This document shows positions 1 to 8,900 of a DNA stretch of 64,000 nucleotides, one piece after another. Origin of the DNA: Gudongella sp049310905 (GTDB taxonomy: Bacteria; Bacillota; Clostridia; Tissierellales; Tissierellaceae); contig NZ_JBMEMN010000007.1 of assembly GCF_049310905.1 (NCBI RefSeq), positions 1 to 64,000 on the forward strand, given 5' to 3'. Every line of letters starts with the position of its first letter. The first letter of the stretch is position 1. A model generated the notes under the pieces. It worked only from the letters and a program-made list of their open reading frames with translations. It was not told the DNA's origin and did no database searches. The translations under genes and the position numbers were made by a program.

Positions 1-101
1 CTCAATATTATTTGTTTTTAAAAAATTGATTCTTGGTTTATTCAAAGTTCTCACAACTGTTTAGTTATCTAGGTTCATTGTCGCCTCTGATTTAAGGTGA
101 C
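1..101 (-). other. rRNA operon leader; 16S rRNA probably starts at the window edge
   Basis: Read on the minus strand, this is the transcribed leader downstream of a consensus promoter. It carries GAACCTAGATAACTAAACAG and GAGAACTTTGAATAAACC, which resemble the boxA-like leader motifs found before clostridial 16S genes. The last bases at the window edge read AATATTGAG, matching the usual start of 16S (TATTGAGAGTTTGATC...). The 16S gene itself lies outside the window, so this is an inference from the leader and the edge bases. Confidence 0.6.
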
Positions 102-136
102 TAGATTATTGTAGCAAAACCTGTCTGATTTGTCAA
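102..136 (-). promoter_or_regulatory. Strong rRNA-type promoter
   Basis: On the minus strand the -35 box TTGACA (131-136) and the -10 box TACAAT (108-113) are separated by exactly 17 nt. Upstream of the -35 box, at about 137-172, the minus strand has A-runs (AATTAAAAAGTC, GGAAAACATCC) like an UP element. A transcript would start near position 101 and run left out of the window. The near-consensus boxes and UP-like tract are typical of rRNA promoters. Confidence 0.8.
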
Positions 137-283
137 TGGTGTTTTGGATGTTTTCCAAGACTTTTTAATTGATTTCCACAGTCGGTGTTTCGCCCAACAA
201 ATACTAACTATACAGGGTTTTAGATTAAAAGTCAACACGTTTTAAAAAGATTTTTTTCGTTTTTTAAACAATTCAATAAAAGG

Positions 284-312
284 TTGATATTTGAGCATTT
301 TTAAAATAATAT
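284..312 (+). promoter_or_regulatory. Probable promoter of the LysR gene
   Basis: TTGATA (284-289) and TAATAT (307-312) are separated by 17 nt, about 30 nt upstream of the LysR start. The divergent rRNA promoter lies about 150 bp to the left. Between the two promoters (about 172-283) I see only AT-rich DNA and no gene. Confidence 0.5.
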
Positions 313-342
313 ACAATTAATAACTAAGAGGAGGCAAATCCA

Positions 343-1248
343 ATGGATATTAGACAATTAAGGACATTTATGGAAGTAGCTAAGCTTGGCAGCTTCTCAA
401 AGGCTGCTGAAAAGCTTTATCTTACACAGCCAACCGTGACCAACCATATTCAGGTTATTGAAAGAGAACTCCAAACAGTACTCTTAAATAGAATGTCCAA
501 AGGAATAACCTTGACTGAAGCAGGGAATATTGTGTATCAAAACTCTTTGGATATTATCAACACCTACGAGTCAATGAAATACCAGCTAGACGAACACAAG
601 GGTAGGATAGAAGGCAAACTTGAGATAGCAAGCAGTTCAGTTCCTCGAAAACACCTGTTGCCAGAGCTAATATTTGGTTTTCAAAAGCAACATCCTCTTG
701 TTACTTTCTCAATACTTGATGTGGATTCCAGTAAAGTTGTTGAAAACATTCTTGATGGATATATAGATTTTGGTTTTGTCGGAGCAATCTATGAAGACCC
801 TAACCTTGAGTACATACCGATTATGAATGATTATCTTGTTTTTGCAACACCTGCCAATGTATATAAAGATAGACCCCAATTAAGCAACCTGAGCATCAAT
901 GAAGTAATAAAACAACCCCTGATATTGAGGGAAGAAGGCTCAGGAACTGGTAAGATACTAAAAGATTCACTCCTCAATGAAAAAATTGCCATGGATAAAC
1001 TACACATTTCTGCATACGTTGCAGATACTGAAACTATCAAGAAGATGGTTTCCCTGGGTACGGGCTCTACATTTCTTTCATATAAAGATGCTTTTGATTC
1101 TTCTGAAAAGAAAACAATTGAAGGAAATGTTTTTAAAGTTGAAGAGCTTTCTCTATACAGGAACTTCTATATAGTGTTTCACAAAAAAAGAAAGCTTTCT
1201 CCATTGGGAGAAGCCTTCAAGGATTTTACACTTTCCAATTCCAAATAA
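343..1248 (+). CDS. LysR-family transcriptional regulator
   Basis: This 301-residue protein has the LysR layout: an N-terminal winged helix-turn-helix (residues 1-60, beginning MDIRQLRTFMEVAKLGSFS) and a periplasmic-binding-protein-like effector domain (about 90-295). The LREEGSGTG segment near residue 196 is typical of the CysB/CysL-like branch that senses small sulfur- or selenium-related metabolites, but the ligand cannot be read from sequence. GAGGAGG sits 8 nt before the ATG. LysR proteins usually control a divergent neighbour; here the divergent unit is the rRNA operon, so its target is probably elsewhere. It converges on the response regulator gene with a 5 nt gap. Confidence 0.85.
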   Translation: MDIRQLRTFMEVAKLGSFSKAAEKLYLTQPTVTNHIQVIERELQTVLLNRMSKGITLTEAGNIVYQNSLDIINTYESMKYQLDEHKGRIEGKLEIASSSVPRKHLLPELIFGFQKQHPLVTFSILDVDSSKVVENILDGYIDFGFVGAIYEDPNLEYIPIMNDYLVFATPANVYKDRPQLSNLSINEVIKQPLILREEGSGTGKILKDSLLNEKIAMDKLHISAYVADTETIKKMVSLGTGSTFLSYKDAFDSSEKKTIEGNVFKVEELSLYRNFYIVFHKKRKLSPLGEAFKDFTLSNSK

Positions 1249-1253
1249 TTATA

Positions 1254-1913
1254 TCACCTTATGCCAGAGCGAATTGCAAACAAGGTCGCCTGCACTCTAT
1301 CACTGACCTCGAGTTTCTTGAATATTTGTGTAAGATGGTTTTTAACCGTTTTTTCACTTATAAAGAGCTGCTCAGCTATGGATTTATTGCTTAAGCCGGA
1401 AGCAACAAGCTTAATAATGTCGTATTCTCTTTGAGATAATGAATCAACTCTTTCATTCTCAATTCTTGACATTTTGAGGCACTCGTCTGAATACAGGAGC
1501 TCTTTCTTCACTTCCTCATCTATATAATGAACTCCTCGGTTAACCTCTTTTATAGAGTATAAAAGTTTATCCGGGGAAGCAGTTTTCAATACATAACCTT
1601 CAATATTGATTTTCGATGCTTCCATGTATCTTTCATTGCATATATTCTCTAGAAGCAGTATGATCCTTCCCTTGAATCCTCTTTCCTTCAATATTCTAAT
1701 AGTCTCAAATCCATCATAATCCTTTTGTTGTGGATCCATTATCAATATATCTGCATTTGTTGACAGTCCTTTATCCAAAATCTCTAAATGATTGCTGGCG
1801 CTTGCCACAACTTTTATATTGTCCTGGGCATCCAATATATACTTTAGCCCATGAAGGCACAATAATTGGGCATCAGCCAACATGATTTTAATTGTCTTTC
1901 TTTTCATTCGCAA
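1254..1913 (-). CDS. NarL/LuxR-type response regulator with atypical receiver
   Basis: This is a 219-residue cytoplasmic regulator. An N-terminal receiver-like domain (about 5-125) precedes a C-terminal LuxR-type helix-turn-helix (about 150-215, SQREYDIIKLVASGLSNKSI). Asp60 (LIMDPQ) sits at the usual phosphorylation position and Lys109 (GYVLKT) is present. The acidic pair is reduced to Ala-Asp (residues 13-14), and the conserved Thr/Ser is replaced within LLLEN, so phosphorylation may be weak or absent. GGGGAGG lies 6 nt before the ATG. The start overlaps the end of the manganese-exporter gene by 26 nt, so the two are co-transcribed and probably translationally coupled. No histidine kinase is adjacent. 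Confidence 0.8.
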   Translation of the reverse strand: MRMKRKTIKIMLADAQLLCLHGLKYILDAQDNIKVVASASNHLEILDKGLSTNADILIMDPQQKDYDGFETIRILKERGFKGRIILLLENICNERYMEASKINIEGYVLKTASPDKLLYSIKEVNRGVHYIDEEVKKELLYSDECLKMSRIENERVDSLSQREYDIIKLVASGLSNKSIAEQLFISEKTVKNHLTQIFKKLEVSDRVQATLFAIRSGIR

Positions 1914-3030
1914 CCTCCCCTTGAAGTACCTTCGAGTATCTTTTGCCTATTGGATAATCAAATGATTTAATCTCTGCCAGATAATTATTCAGTAAACCCG
2001 TACTTATTATTTTTCTTTCAAAAACAAGTATTTCTAGAGATTCCCTTGTCTTCGTCATTATAAAATTCGGTTCATCAGTCCATCCATACTTTACAAGCTC
2101 TTGTAATGTCAATAGCAATGCATCTTCAACATCTCTTCTATTATATTGTCTTCTTAGCAAGTTTTCCAGTACTATATCTGATTCAAAGTAATAATCCTGG
2201 TTCTCTCTTGCACTTGTGAGAATAATCTTGATATACCCAAGAAGGCACCCAGCGCCAGCACAAGTACCACATTTTTCCTCTCCAAGACAAATGTCTTCGA
2301 TTCTTTCATTTATTCTTTTAGTCATCTCATAAAGCTGTTCTGCTGCTTTTTTTACATGAAGTCTTTCTGGTTGTGTCCTGCTCACTACAAGCGCTTTTCT
2401 TATTAGGAATAGTTCCACCAGGACGATCGTTGCAATAATGCCAATTATAATTAACCAGCTGTAAAAGTATATGTCCATTACGCCCACAAGTCTTGAAATC
2501 CCAAATCCAAGAAAAACAATCGAAGAAGCAATTTTCAATCCTATTTCCGGTATTTTACGGCCTATTCTAGATCCAACAAATATTCCCAATCCACTGGTAG
2601 CTACCATTCCCAATGTAGTCCCAGCCAAGATTATTGCCGGGAAGTCTGACTCCGCTGAAAGAGCCATTGCAGTAAGCTGTGTTTTGTCACCCAACTCTCC
2701 AATAAAAAAAGCAAGTGCTACTGTCCATATTGGATGAATTTGAATTTTATTCTCAATATCCTCTGGGTCATCAATCCTCAAAGCATTCCAACCAAAGAAT
2801 ATGAATAATCCCCCGGCTATTACGTCGACAAGCTCCACTGTTATCATATTCCCGATTAATGCTCCCAGTATTATAGCAATCCCATGATTGGCAATGACTC
2901 CCAGAGCAACTCCTGAGAGCACGTGTCTTACCATGTATTGTGTAGCAAAAGTCATTGCAATTATTTGTGTCTTATCTCCCATTTCTGCCATGAATATAAG
3001 AGACGACGCTTTTAAAAATTCATTGATCAT
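1888..3030 (-). CDS. TMEM165/GDT1 (UPF0016) manganese exporter with Cys-bearing C-terminal domain
   Basis: The N-terminal ~210 residues are a membrane domain with the two family signatures EMGDKTQ (residues 16-22) and ELGDKTQ (112-118), each at the start of a repeated three-helix unit. Characterised bacterial members export Mn2+ (or Ca2+) from the cytoplasm. The protein is 380 residues, whereas plain family members are about 190-220. The extra ~170 residues are predicted soluble and carry four cysteines (248, 254, 257, 262) in a C-x5-C-x2-C-x4-C cluster, possibly metal-binding. The ATG at 3030 follows GGGGAATTTG; a TTG one codon earlier is less likely. Transport substrate is inferred from the family. 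Confidence 0.82.
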   Translation of the reverse strand: MINEFLKASSLIFMAEMGDKTQIIAMTFATQYMVRHVLSGVALGVIANHGIAIILGALIGNMITVELVDVIAGGLFIFFGWNALRIDDPEDIENKIQIHPIWTVALAFFIGELGDKTQLTAMALSAESDFPAIILAGTTLGMVATSGLGIFVGSRIGRKIPEIGLKIASSIVFLGFGISRLVGVMDIYFYSWLIIIGIIATIVLVELFLIRKALVVSRTQPERLHVKKAAEQLYEMTKRINERIEDICLGEEKCGTCAGAGCLLGYIKIILTSARENQDYYFESDIVLENLLRRQYNRRDVEDALLLTLQELVKYGWTDEPNFIMTKTRESLEILVFERKIISTGLLNNYLAEIKSFDYPIGKRYSKVLQGEVANEKKDN

Positions 3031-3048
3031 CAAATTCCCCAGCTTTCA

Positions 3049-3080
3049 AAAAGACTTTTAGCATATGCTAAAAGTCTTTT
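3049..3080 (-). terminator. Perfect 32-bp palindrome: hutH terminator or exporter-leader hairpin
   Basis: AAAAGACTTTTAGCAT is followed directly by its exact reverse complement, and the minus strand continues with a T-run. It lies downstream of hutH and would serve as its intrinsic terminator. It also lies between a good promoter (3094-3122) and the exporter start at 3030, so it is within the exporter 5' leader and could act as an attenuator or an operator. The sequence cannot decide between these roles. Confidence 0.6.
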
Positions 3081-3093
3081 GTTTGTAATTATT

Positions 3094-3122
3094 ATTATAC
3101 ATTATACTGACTGCTTAAACAA
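3094..3122 (-). promoter_or_regulatory. Probable promoter for the Mn exporter-response regulator operon
   Basis: On the minus strand TTGTTT (3117-3122) and TATAAT (3094-3099) are separated by 17 nt. A second TATAAT lies at 3101-3106. It sits between the hutH stop and the 32-bp palindrome, so transcription would read through the palindrome before reaching the exporter gene. I saw no yybP-ykoY (Mn2+) riboswitch motif in this 110-nt gap. Confidence 0.6.
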
Positions 3123-3144
3123 TAATAGAAGAAATGACCACTTC

Positions 3145-4674
3145 CTAAATCAATTCACCTGTTTTGCTTTCCACTTTTGTTACAATTTCCCATGATTCCA
3201 CTATTTCTTCTGCCATGTTTATGTCAGTGTACATAATTCTGTCATTTTCCAAGGTATCAATTCTATCTCTGATTACTTTATAAGCTTCGCTTGTTCCCAT
3301 TCCAAGACCTATGTTTCCTCTGATGTCTATAGCCTGACAAGCCCCCATTAGCTCCATGGCAATAACCTTTTTGGTGTTTTCAAAGATTTCTCTCGCCTTT
3401 CTGGCTCCTATTGTCCCCATTGATACATGATCCTCCTGGTTTGCTGATGATGGAATTGAATCAACGCTGGCAGGATGAGCCAGAATCTTGTTTTCAGATA
3501 CAAGAGATGCTGCCGAATACTGAACAATCATAAACCCGGAGTTCACGCCACCTTTTTTTGTAAGGAATGCTGGAAGTCCATTGCTTAATGAAGGATTCAC
3601 AAGTCTTTCAAGTCTTCTTTCCGAAATGTTAGCTAGCTCAGCTATTGCTATCCCCAAGAAATCAAATGGTAATGCCATGGGTTGCCCATGGAAATTTCCA
3701 CCGGATATAACTTCTTCTTCTTTAGTAAAGATCAATGGATTATCAGTTGCTGCATTCATCTCTATCTCTACCTTGGATTTTATAAATTCCAATGCATCTT
3801 TTGATGCTCCGTGAATCTGTGGTGTACATCTTAATGAGTAAGGATCCTGTACTCTCAATTCCCCCTGTCTTGTAGTCATTCGGCTACCATTTAAAATTCT
3901 CAACAAATTGTCAGCAGAATTTATCTGGCCCATATGTCCTCTTGCATTGTGTACCTTGGGGTCAAAGGCATCTGTGATTCCATTTAGGGCCTCTATTGTC
4001 ATTGCAGCCGCAATATCCGCTGTCTTTGACAGCATTATTGCATCATACAATGTCAATGCTCCAATGGATGTCATTACCTGTGTACCGTTTATTAGAGCAA
4101 GTCCTTCCTTTGATGTCAGTTCAACAGTATCTATGCCTGCCATCTCCATTGCCTTCGCTCCGGACATTCTCTCACCTTTATGGAAAGCCTCTCCTTCGCC
4201 AAGCATTACCAGCACCATATGTGCTAAAGGAGCCAAGTCACCACTTGCTCCTAGTGAACCTTTTTCTGGTATCACTGGGTTAACTTCCTTGTTTACCATT
4301 TCTATAAGTGTATTCAGAGTTGATAATCTGATTCCTGAATATCCTTTTGCCAAAGCATTTATTCTTAGTACCATGATTCCTCTCGAAGCTTCCTCGTGAA
4401 GTGGATTGCCAACTCCACATGAATGGCTGATAATAAGATTCTTTTGCAAAGTCTTTGCTTCTTCTGGGCTAATCACCACATCACTGAATTTACCAAATCC
4501 CGTTGTTATTCCATACACTACCTTTTCTTCTTCAACAAACTTGTCTACAAGATTCCTTGCCTTCTCTACTCTCTTCAAAGCTTCATTTGAAAGTTCAACT
4601 TTATAGCCACCTCTTACAATTCTAATAAAATCTTCAAGGGTCAAGCTATTGCCGTCCAAAACTATTTTATTCAT
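3145..4674 (-). CDS. hutH: Histidine ammonia-lyase
   Basis: This enzyme deaminates L-histidine to urocanate, the first step of histidine degradation. The 509-residue length fits HutH. The GSLGASGDLAPL segment contains the Ala-Ser-Gly triad that cyclises to the MIO prosthetic group, and the family motifs around ITTGFGKFSD, QDPYSLRC and NQEDHVSMG are present. The start is the ATG at 4674, preceded by AGGAGG; an in-frame upstream extension lacks a ribosome site. No hutU, hutI or hutG is nearby, so urocanate processing must be encoded elsewhere or urocanate is the end product. The gene follows a LacI-type regulator and has its own promoter and a terminator-bearing leader. Confidence 0.95.
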   Translation of the reverse strand: MNKIVLDGNSLTLEDFIRIVRGGYKVELSNEALKRVEKARNLVDKFVEEEKVVYGITTGFGKFSDVVISPEEAKTLQKNLIISHSCGVGNPLHEEASRGIMVLRINALAKGYSGIRLSTLNTLIEMVNKEVNPVIPEKGSLGASGDLAPLAHMVLVMLGEGEAFHKGERMSGAKAMEMAGIDTVELTSKEGLALINGTQVMTSIGALTLYDAIMLSKTADIAAAMTIEALNGITDAFDPKVHNARGHMGQINSADNLLRILNGSRMTTRQGELRVQDPYSLRCTPQIHGASKDALEFIKSKVEIEMNAATDNPLIFTKEEEVISGGNFHGQPMALPFDFLGIAIAELANISERRLERLVNPSLSNGLPAFLTKKGGVNSGFMIVQYSAASLVSENKILAHPASVDSIPSSANQEDHVSMGTIGARKAREIFENTKKVIAMELMGACQAIDIRGNIGLGMGTSEAYKVIRDRIDTLENDRIMYTDINMAEEIVESWEIVTKVESKTGELI

Positions 4675-4789
4675 CAAAATCCTCCTCTCGCGATATCCTA
4701 GTATCTGGATAAAGTGGCACAAAAAAAGCCACAGAATAATCTGTGGCTTGTGTTTTTTGTAGTTTGTGAAGCAATAATGTCTTACACAT
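4667..4789 (-). CDS. Possible 40-codon leader ORF upstream of hutH
   Basis: On the minus strand GGAGGAGTGGGG precedes an ATG at 4789 that opens a 40-codon frame (MCKTLLLHKLQ...). It runs through the terminator hairpin at 4719-4749 and ends at a TAA that overlaps the hutH start (ATGAATAA). It has its own promoter at 4820-4847. This layout would fit translation-coupled control or attenuation of hutH. Only one His codon (codon 8) is present, so classic amino-acid attenuation is not obvious. It could be a chance frame. Confidence 0.35.
   Translation of the reverse strand: MCKTLLLHKLQKTQATDYSVAFFVPLYPDTRISREEDFDE
4719..4749 (-). terminator. Intrinsic terminator/attenuator in the hutH leader
   Basis: On the minus strand a 10-bp stem (AAGCCACAGA paired with TCTGTGGCTT) with a 4-nt loop is followed by a run of seven T (stem 4726-4749, T-run 4721-4727 overlapping its base). 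It lies downstream of the promoter at 4820-4847 and upstream of hutH, so it could attenuate hutH. It may equally end transcripts of the upstream lacI-type gene. Confidence 0.75.
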
Positions 4790-4819
4790 ATTATCCCCAC
4801 TCCTCCATCTATTGTAATC

Positions 4820-4847
4820 ATTATATCATACAAACTCCAAGTATCAA
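4820..4847 (-). promoter_or_regulatory. Promoter of the hutH leader
   Basis: On the minus strand TTGATA (4842-4847) is followed after 16 nt by TATAAT (4820-4825), with TG one base before the -10 box. The -35 box overlaps the last codons of the LacI-type gene. Confidence 0.65.
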
Positions 4848-5860
4848 ATATTTTTTGGTTTAGAAGTACTGTCTCTTTCTATAAGCTGTACAGGAAGAAC
4901 CAAAGTCTGTTCTTCGATCTTTTCACCCTGCAGAACCTTCAGAATTCTTCTGATTGATACTGCTCCAATATCATAGTATGGCTCCTTGATGGTCGTAAGC
5001 TTAGGTCGATAATATGATGCAAGGCTAATATCTCCATATCCTACAACTGATATGTCCTCAGGTACTCTTATATTATGGTCGTAAAAATAATTTATTAGAC
5101 CCAGTGCTATTTCGTCCTCACAACAATATACTGCGGTTATCTTCTTTTCCAAAAGAGTATCAATTATCCTTTCACCAAGATCATACCCATCAGAGATATT
5201 GTGTCCATCAACTTCAAAGACAATGCCTGATTCGTTGATGGAAGAAATCCACTCTCTGTAGGATTCAAGTTTTTGTTTTTCAATAGTCAGCTCTACATCC
5301 TTTTCCTGTGTTACATAGGATATTCGTTTATGTCCTTCATCAATAAGATGTTTCATAACCTTGTCACTTGCCTCACGATTGTTAATTGCAACTGTAGGGC
5401 TTTCCAAAACATTGTAATACTTGTTTAAATATATGAAAGGCACTTTTGACATGTCCAGATATGTCAAAACTTCTGAGTTAAGTATTTCAGACACCATTAT
5501 TATACCAGCCACTTGTTTCTGCATAAGAAGCTGGACAAATCTCATTTCTGCTTCTTTATCGCCATAACTGCTGCAAAGAAGTATGTCGTAATTATACATC
5601 CTTCCTACTTCTTCGACTCCCCTGATTATCTGTGCAACATAAGAGCTGCCAATATCATCCACTATTATTCCTATTAAGTTCGATTTTTTGGTAACCAAGC
5701 TTCTCGCTACCTCATTCGGCTTATAACCCAACTCCTCAATGGACTTAAGCACCCTCCTCCTGGCTTCAGGACTGACAGGCTTCGAATCATTAATAACCCT
5801 GGATACTGTGGATATTGAAACCCCTGCCATTTTTGCAACATCTTTGATTGTAGTTGACAT
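4844..5860 (-). CDS. LacI-family transcriptional regulator
   Basis: This 338-residue protein starts with a LacI helix-turn-helix and hinge helix (residues 1-60; IKDVAKMAGVSISTVSRV) and continues with a periplasmic-binding-protein-like effector domain (about 62-330). Such proteins bind palindromic operators and respond to sugars or nucleotides. The ATG at 5860 is chosen because GAGGAGG lies 7 nt upstream; a TTG 15 nt earlier falls inside that site. It lies between the large signalling gene (50 nt gap) and hutH, which it may regulate; no operator was identified. Confidence 0.9.
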   Translation of the reverse strand: MSTTIKDVAKMAGVSISTVSRVINDSKPVSPEARRRVLKSIEELGYKPNEVARSLVTKKSNLIGIIVDDIGSSYVAQIIRGVEEVGRMYNYDILLCSSYGDKEAEMRFVQLLMQKQVAGIIMVSEILNSEVLTYLDMSKVPFIYLNKYYNVLESPTVAINNREASDKVMKHLIDEGHKRISYVTQEKDVELTIEKQKLESYREWISSINESGIVFEVDGHNISDGYDLGERIIDTLLEKKITAVYCCEDEIALGLINYFYDHNIRVPEDISVVGYGDISLASYYRPKLTTIKEPYYDIGAVSIRRILKVLQGEKIEEQTLVLPVQLIERDSTSKPKNI

Positions 5861-5910
5861 CCTATCCCTCCTCAACCGACCGTATCTATCTATTCGCCGG
5901 AATATTAATA

Positions 5911-8900
5911 TTATACTAAATTAACAGAAAATACTCCACCTAAAACTTCGACTGCAGTTATATCAGCACTTGTAAAATCTTTATTTCGTAGACTTGTTTC
6001 GCTGTAAACAATAGCCTTTACTCCATCTTTAATAATAATTGGAGATATAATTATAGACTTAAGAGATGAAATGTCAACATCTCCTTGTCTCTGCACCGCA
6101 CCTGACCAATTGACAGTCATCAGGGTTTCTCTTGAATCAATAACCTTAACTGTTAAACTACTTGGCAAGTCAATATTGTCAGACCAATTACTCTTTACTT
6201 CTTCCCTGGTGAATTGATCGACCACATGATCTCCTTCAAGGATGAGTATAGAGCTCAGCTCAGCTTCAATGCTTTCGTTAATAGCTCCTAAAAAACTAAA
6301 CAGCTTATCATTCAATGATTGCCCTGATCTTGATAGTACAGCCATATCCATCAATGAGACCATGCCATTTTGATTTCTCTCAAATACTTCCATGGAAATT
6401 TTATGTGATTTATTCTTGATATCTTCAATTTCTTCCATATTAACATCCCAGTAAGCAATACTATTTCTTCCCAAAATTTCCTTTGCGTAATATAGCGATT
6501 GGTCTGCCTTGTAAATCAATTCTTCCTTTGAATTTCCATGAACAGGATAATGAGAAATACCAATGCTTACTGTAACCTTTCTATCAACTATAAACCCTTT
6601 ATCTCCGGCAATGGCTTTTCTAATTCCCTCAGCAATGCCAATTGTGTCTTCCTTTGTAATATTTTCCAGTATTATCAAGAACTCTTCCCCACCGTACCTT
6701 CCAACATGATCACTGGTTCTGGTGTTTTCATTAAGCAAATCTCCAATTCTTTTCAATACCTGATCTCCTGTTTGATGACCATAAGTATCGTTGACATCTT
6801 TAAACCTATCAATGTCCATCATCAATACGGAAAACTCATCCTCGATACCATTATAGGTTCTAATCACTTCCTCCATTGCATTTTCAATGGACTCACGACT
6901 TAATACATTTGTTAACTTATCAAAATTTGATCTCAAGTAGAGTTTCTTGTTCTCCATGTTCAGATAGACAAGATTCGTCATACTTTTTACAAGCTGCAAT
7001 CTATAAATGTCAAATCTGTTGATTCCACTACCAGTTTGAAGATATATGTAACCATACACTTTCGATTTCCTTTTTTGAGATCGTCTTTCAATGTTTGATT
7101 CCATTTTCGATGGTTCAAATATTGGCACGCCTATAAAACCATTTATACTCGTTTCAAAGTACTCCTGACTTACTTCGCTCTCAAAAGAATTACTCCCTTT
7201 ATTGAACAATATTTCTTCTCCTTCAATCAAGATATCCTCGATTATAGGGCTAATATTTTCCCCTGCGCCAATGGGGATGTCTATTCTACCTTGTCCTTCA
7301 GTTCCAAATATTTGAATTCCACCTGTAGTAGCACCTGACTCAGCCATTACATACTGTAGTATCTGTTCCAAATTTTCAATGTGATCATCAGTGAACCCTA
7401 ATATAAGCTCTTGAATTGTGTACGGAATGCTTTTTTTATCTCTATCAATAAAAAGTTCATTATACTGATTATAATCAAGCAGGGATAGATAGTTTCCTAT
7501 CAAGTTTTCACCGAAGACGATAGCGTCAACCTTATCGGATTCAATCCCCAATCCCTCTTTAAAAACCTTGTCTAAGGTACTTGTGACGCTTTCGATATTA
7601 TAATTGTCTAGAATTTTTTTAGAATATCCATTAATTTGTATCTGATCTATTTTTGCCTGAACCAGGTCAATTGACCTTAATAGATGAGCTGCTGAGAGAT
7701 TATAGCTTTTGTTTATATATAGCAATTCACCTATATATGCGTGATATCTGCATAAGGACTGAGTAAAAGTACAATCCTTATCCTCCATGATAAGTGTAGC
7801 TTCAAGAACTTTTTCAGCAGAGCCTGACTGTATAAGTTTAAGAAGATTATAATCATTTTCGTGGATGGACTTTGCTTCTTCAGAATCCAACTCTGAGAAT
7901 TCCCTCTCGAGAAAACTGAAATTTTCAGCGTCTTTTAATATCAAACTGAGATGCATCATTTCAATAAGGAATCGCCCTTTTTCAAATTCATTACCCTTGA
8001 TTTTGAATTGATTTAAGATTTCCTTTACAGCCTCCTGCTCAATCTTTTTCTGAATGATCGAATTAATTAATATGATCCTGGCACTAGATCTAAATTGAAG
8101 TTTTGGATTGACTCCCCTGGATTTTTCCTCAGCATTTCTAGTAAACATTTTACCAAGGTAATAATCTCCAACCTCCATATAGAAGCTCGCCAAAAAATCC
8201 AAATAATGAACTATTACCTCTTTTTCCATGACGGGATCTTCTCTATTGAAATCTCTTACCTTTAAAAATATCCTGGAAGCATTTTCCAAATCCTGTTTAG
8301 CAAGTTCCAACATCCCACTATATACAGTACCTTGGAACTCATTTATCCTATCCCCATTGAGATGTGACAATTCAATGGCTTTCTTAATATATAATTCTGC
8401 ATCCTCATACGAGCCTATTGTAAGATGCACTTCACTTAAGTTATTCAAAAATGTTGTCTGAAATGATGCCAGACCATTTTCTTCTGAGATACTCAAGCAT
8501 CTGGCGTAATATTCAAGAGCTTTTTTTGGCTCCCCTGTTACCTCATTGTATAGATTCCCAATATTATTCAAAGCCTTAACTCTATCAAATGGTCGTTTTG
8601 AAATAACGAATTTTTCTATTGCCATATGATAACTTTCAAGAGCTTTATTGTGGTCACCAGATAAATAGAAGCTTATTCCCTGAAGATTATACAAATCCCC
8701 ATCATAATCATGAATATCTTCCTTTTCAGAGATTTCAAGTGCATCCTCAATGTTCAATAATGAATCATAATTATTGTCCATTATCTGATTCATTATTGCC
8801 TTTAGCTTCAACAGATGAATTCTATTCTCTGGATCCGCAGCTTCCAAAGTTAAACTCTCACATTTCTTAACTTGTTCCTCTAGCGCAGACAGATCTCCTG

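Noticed and set aside
3031..3144. yybP-ykoY manganese riboswitch upstream of the exporter
   Set aside because: The gap is only about 110 nt, and I saw no conserved junction motif; just a promoter and a palindrome.
3908..4399. 163-codon open frame antisense to hutH
   Set aside because: It lies wholly inside the well-supported hutH gene, has no ribosome site and shows low-complexity composition of an antisense shadow.
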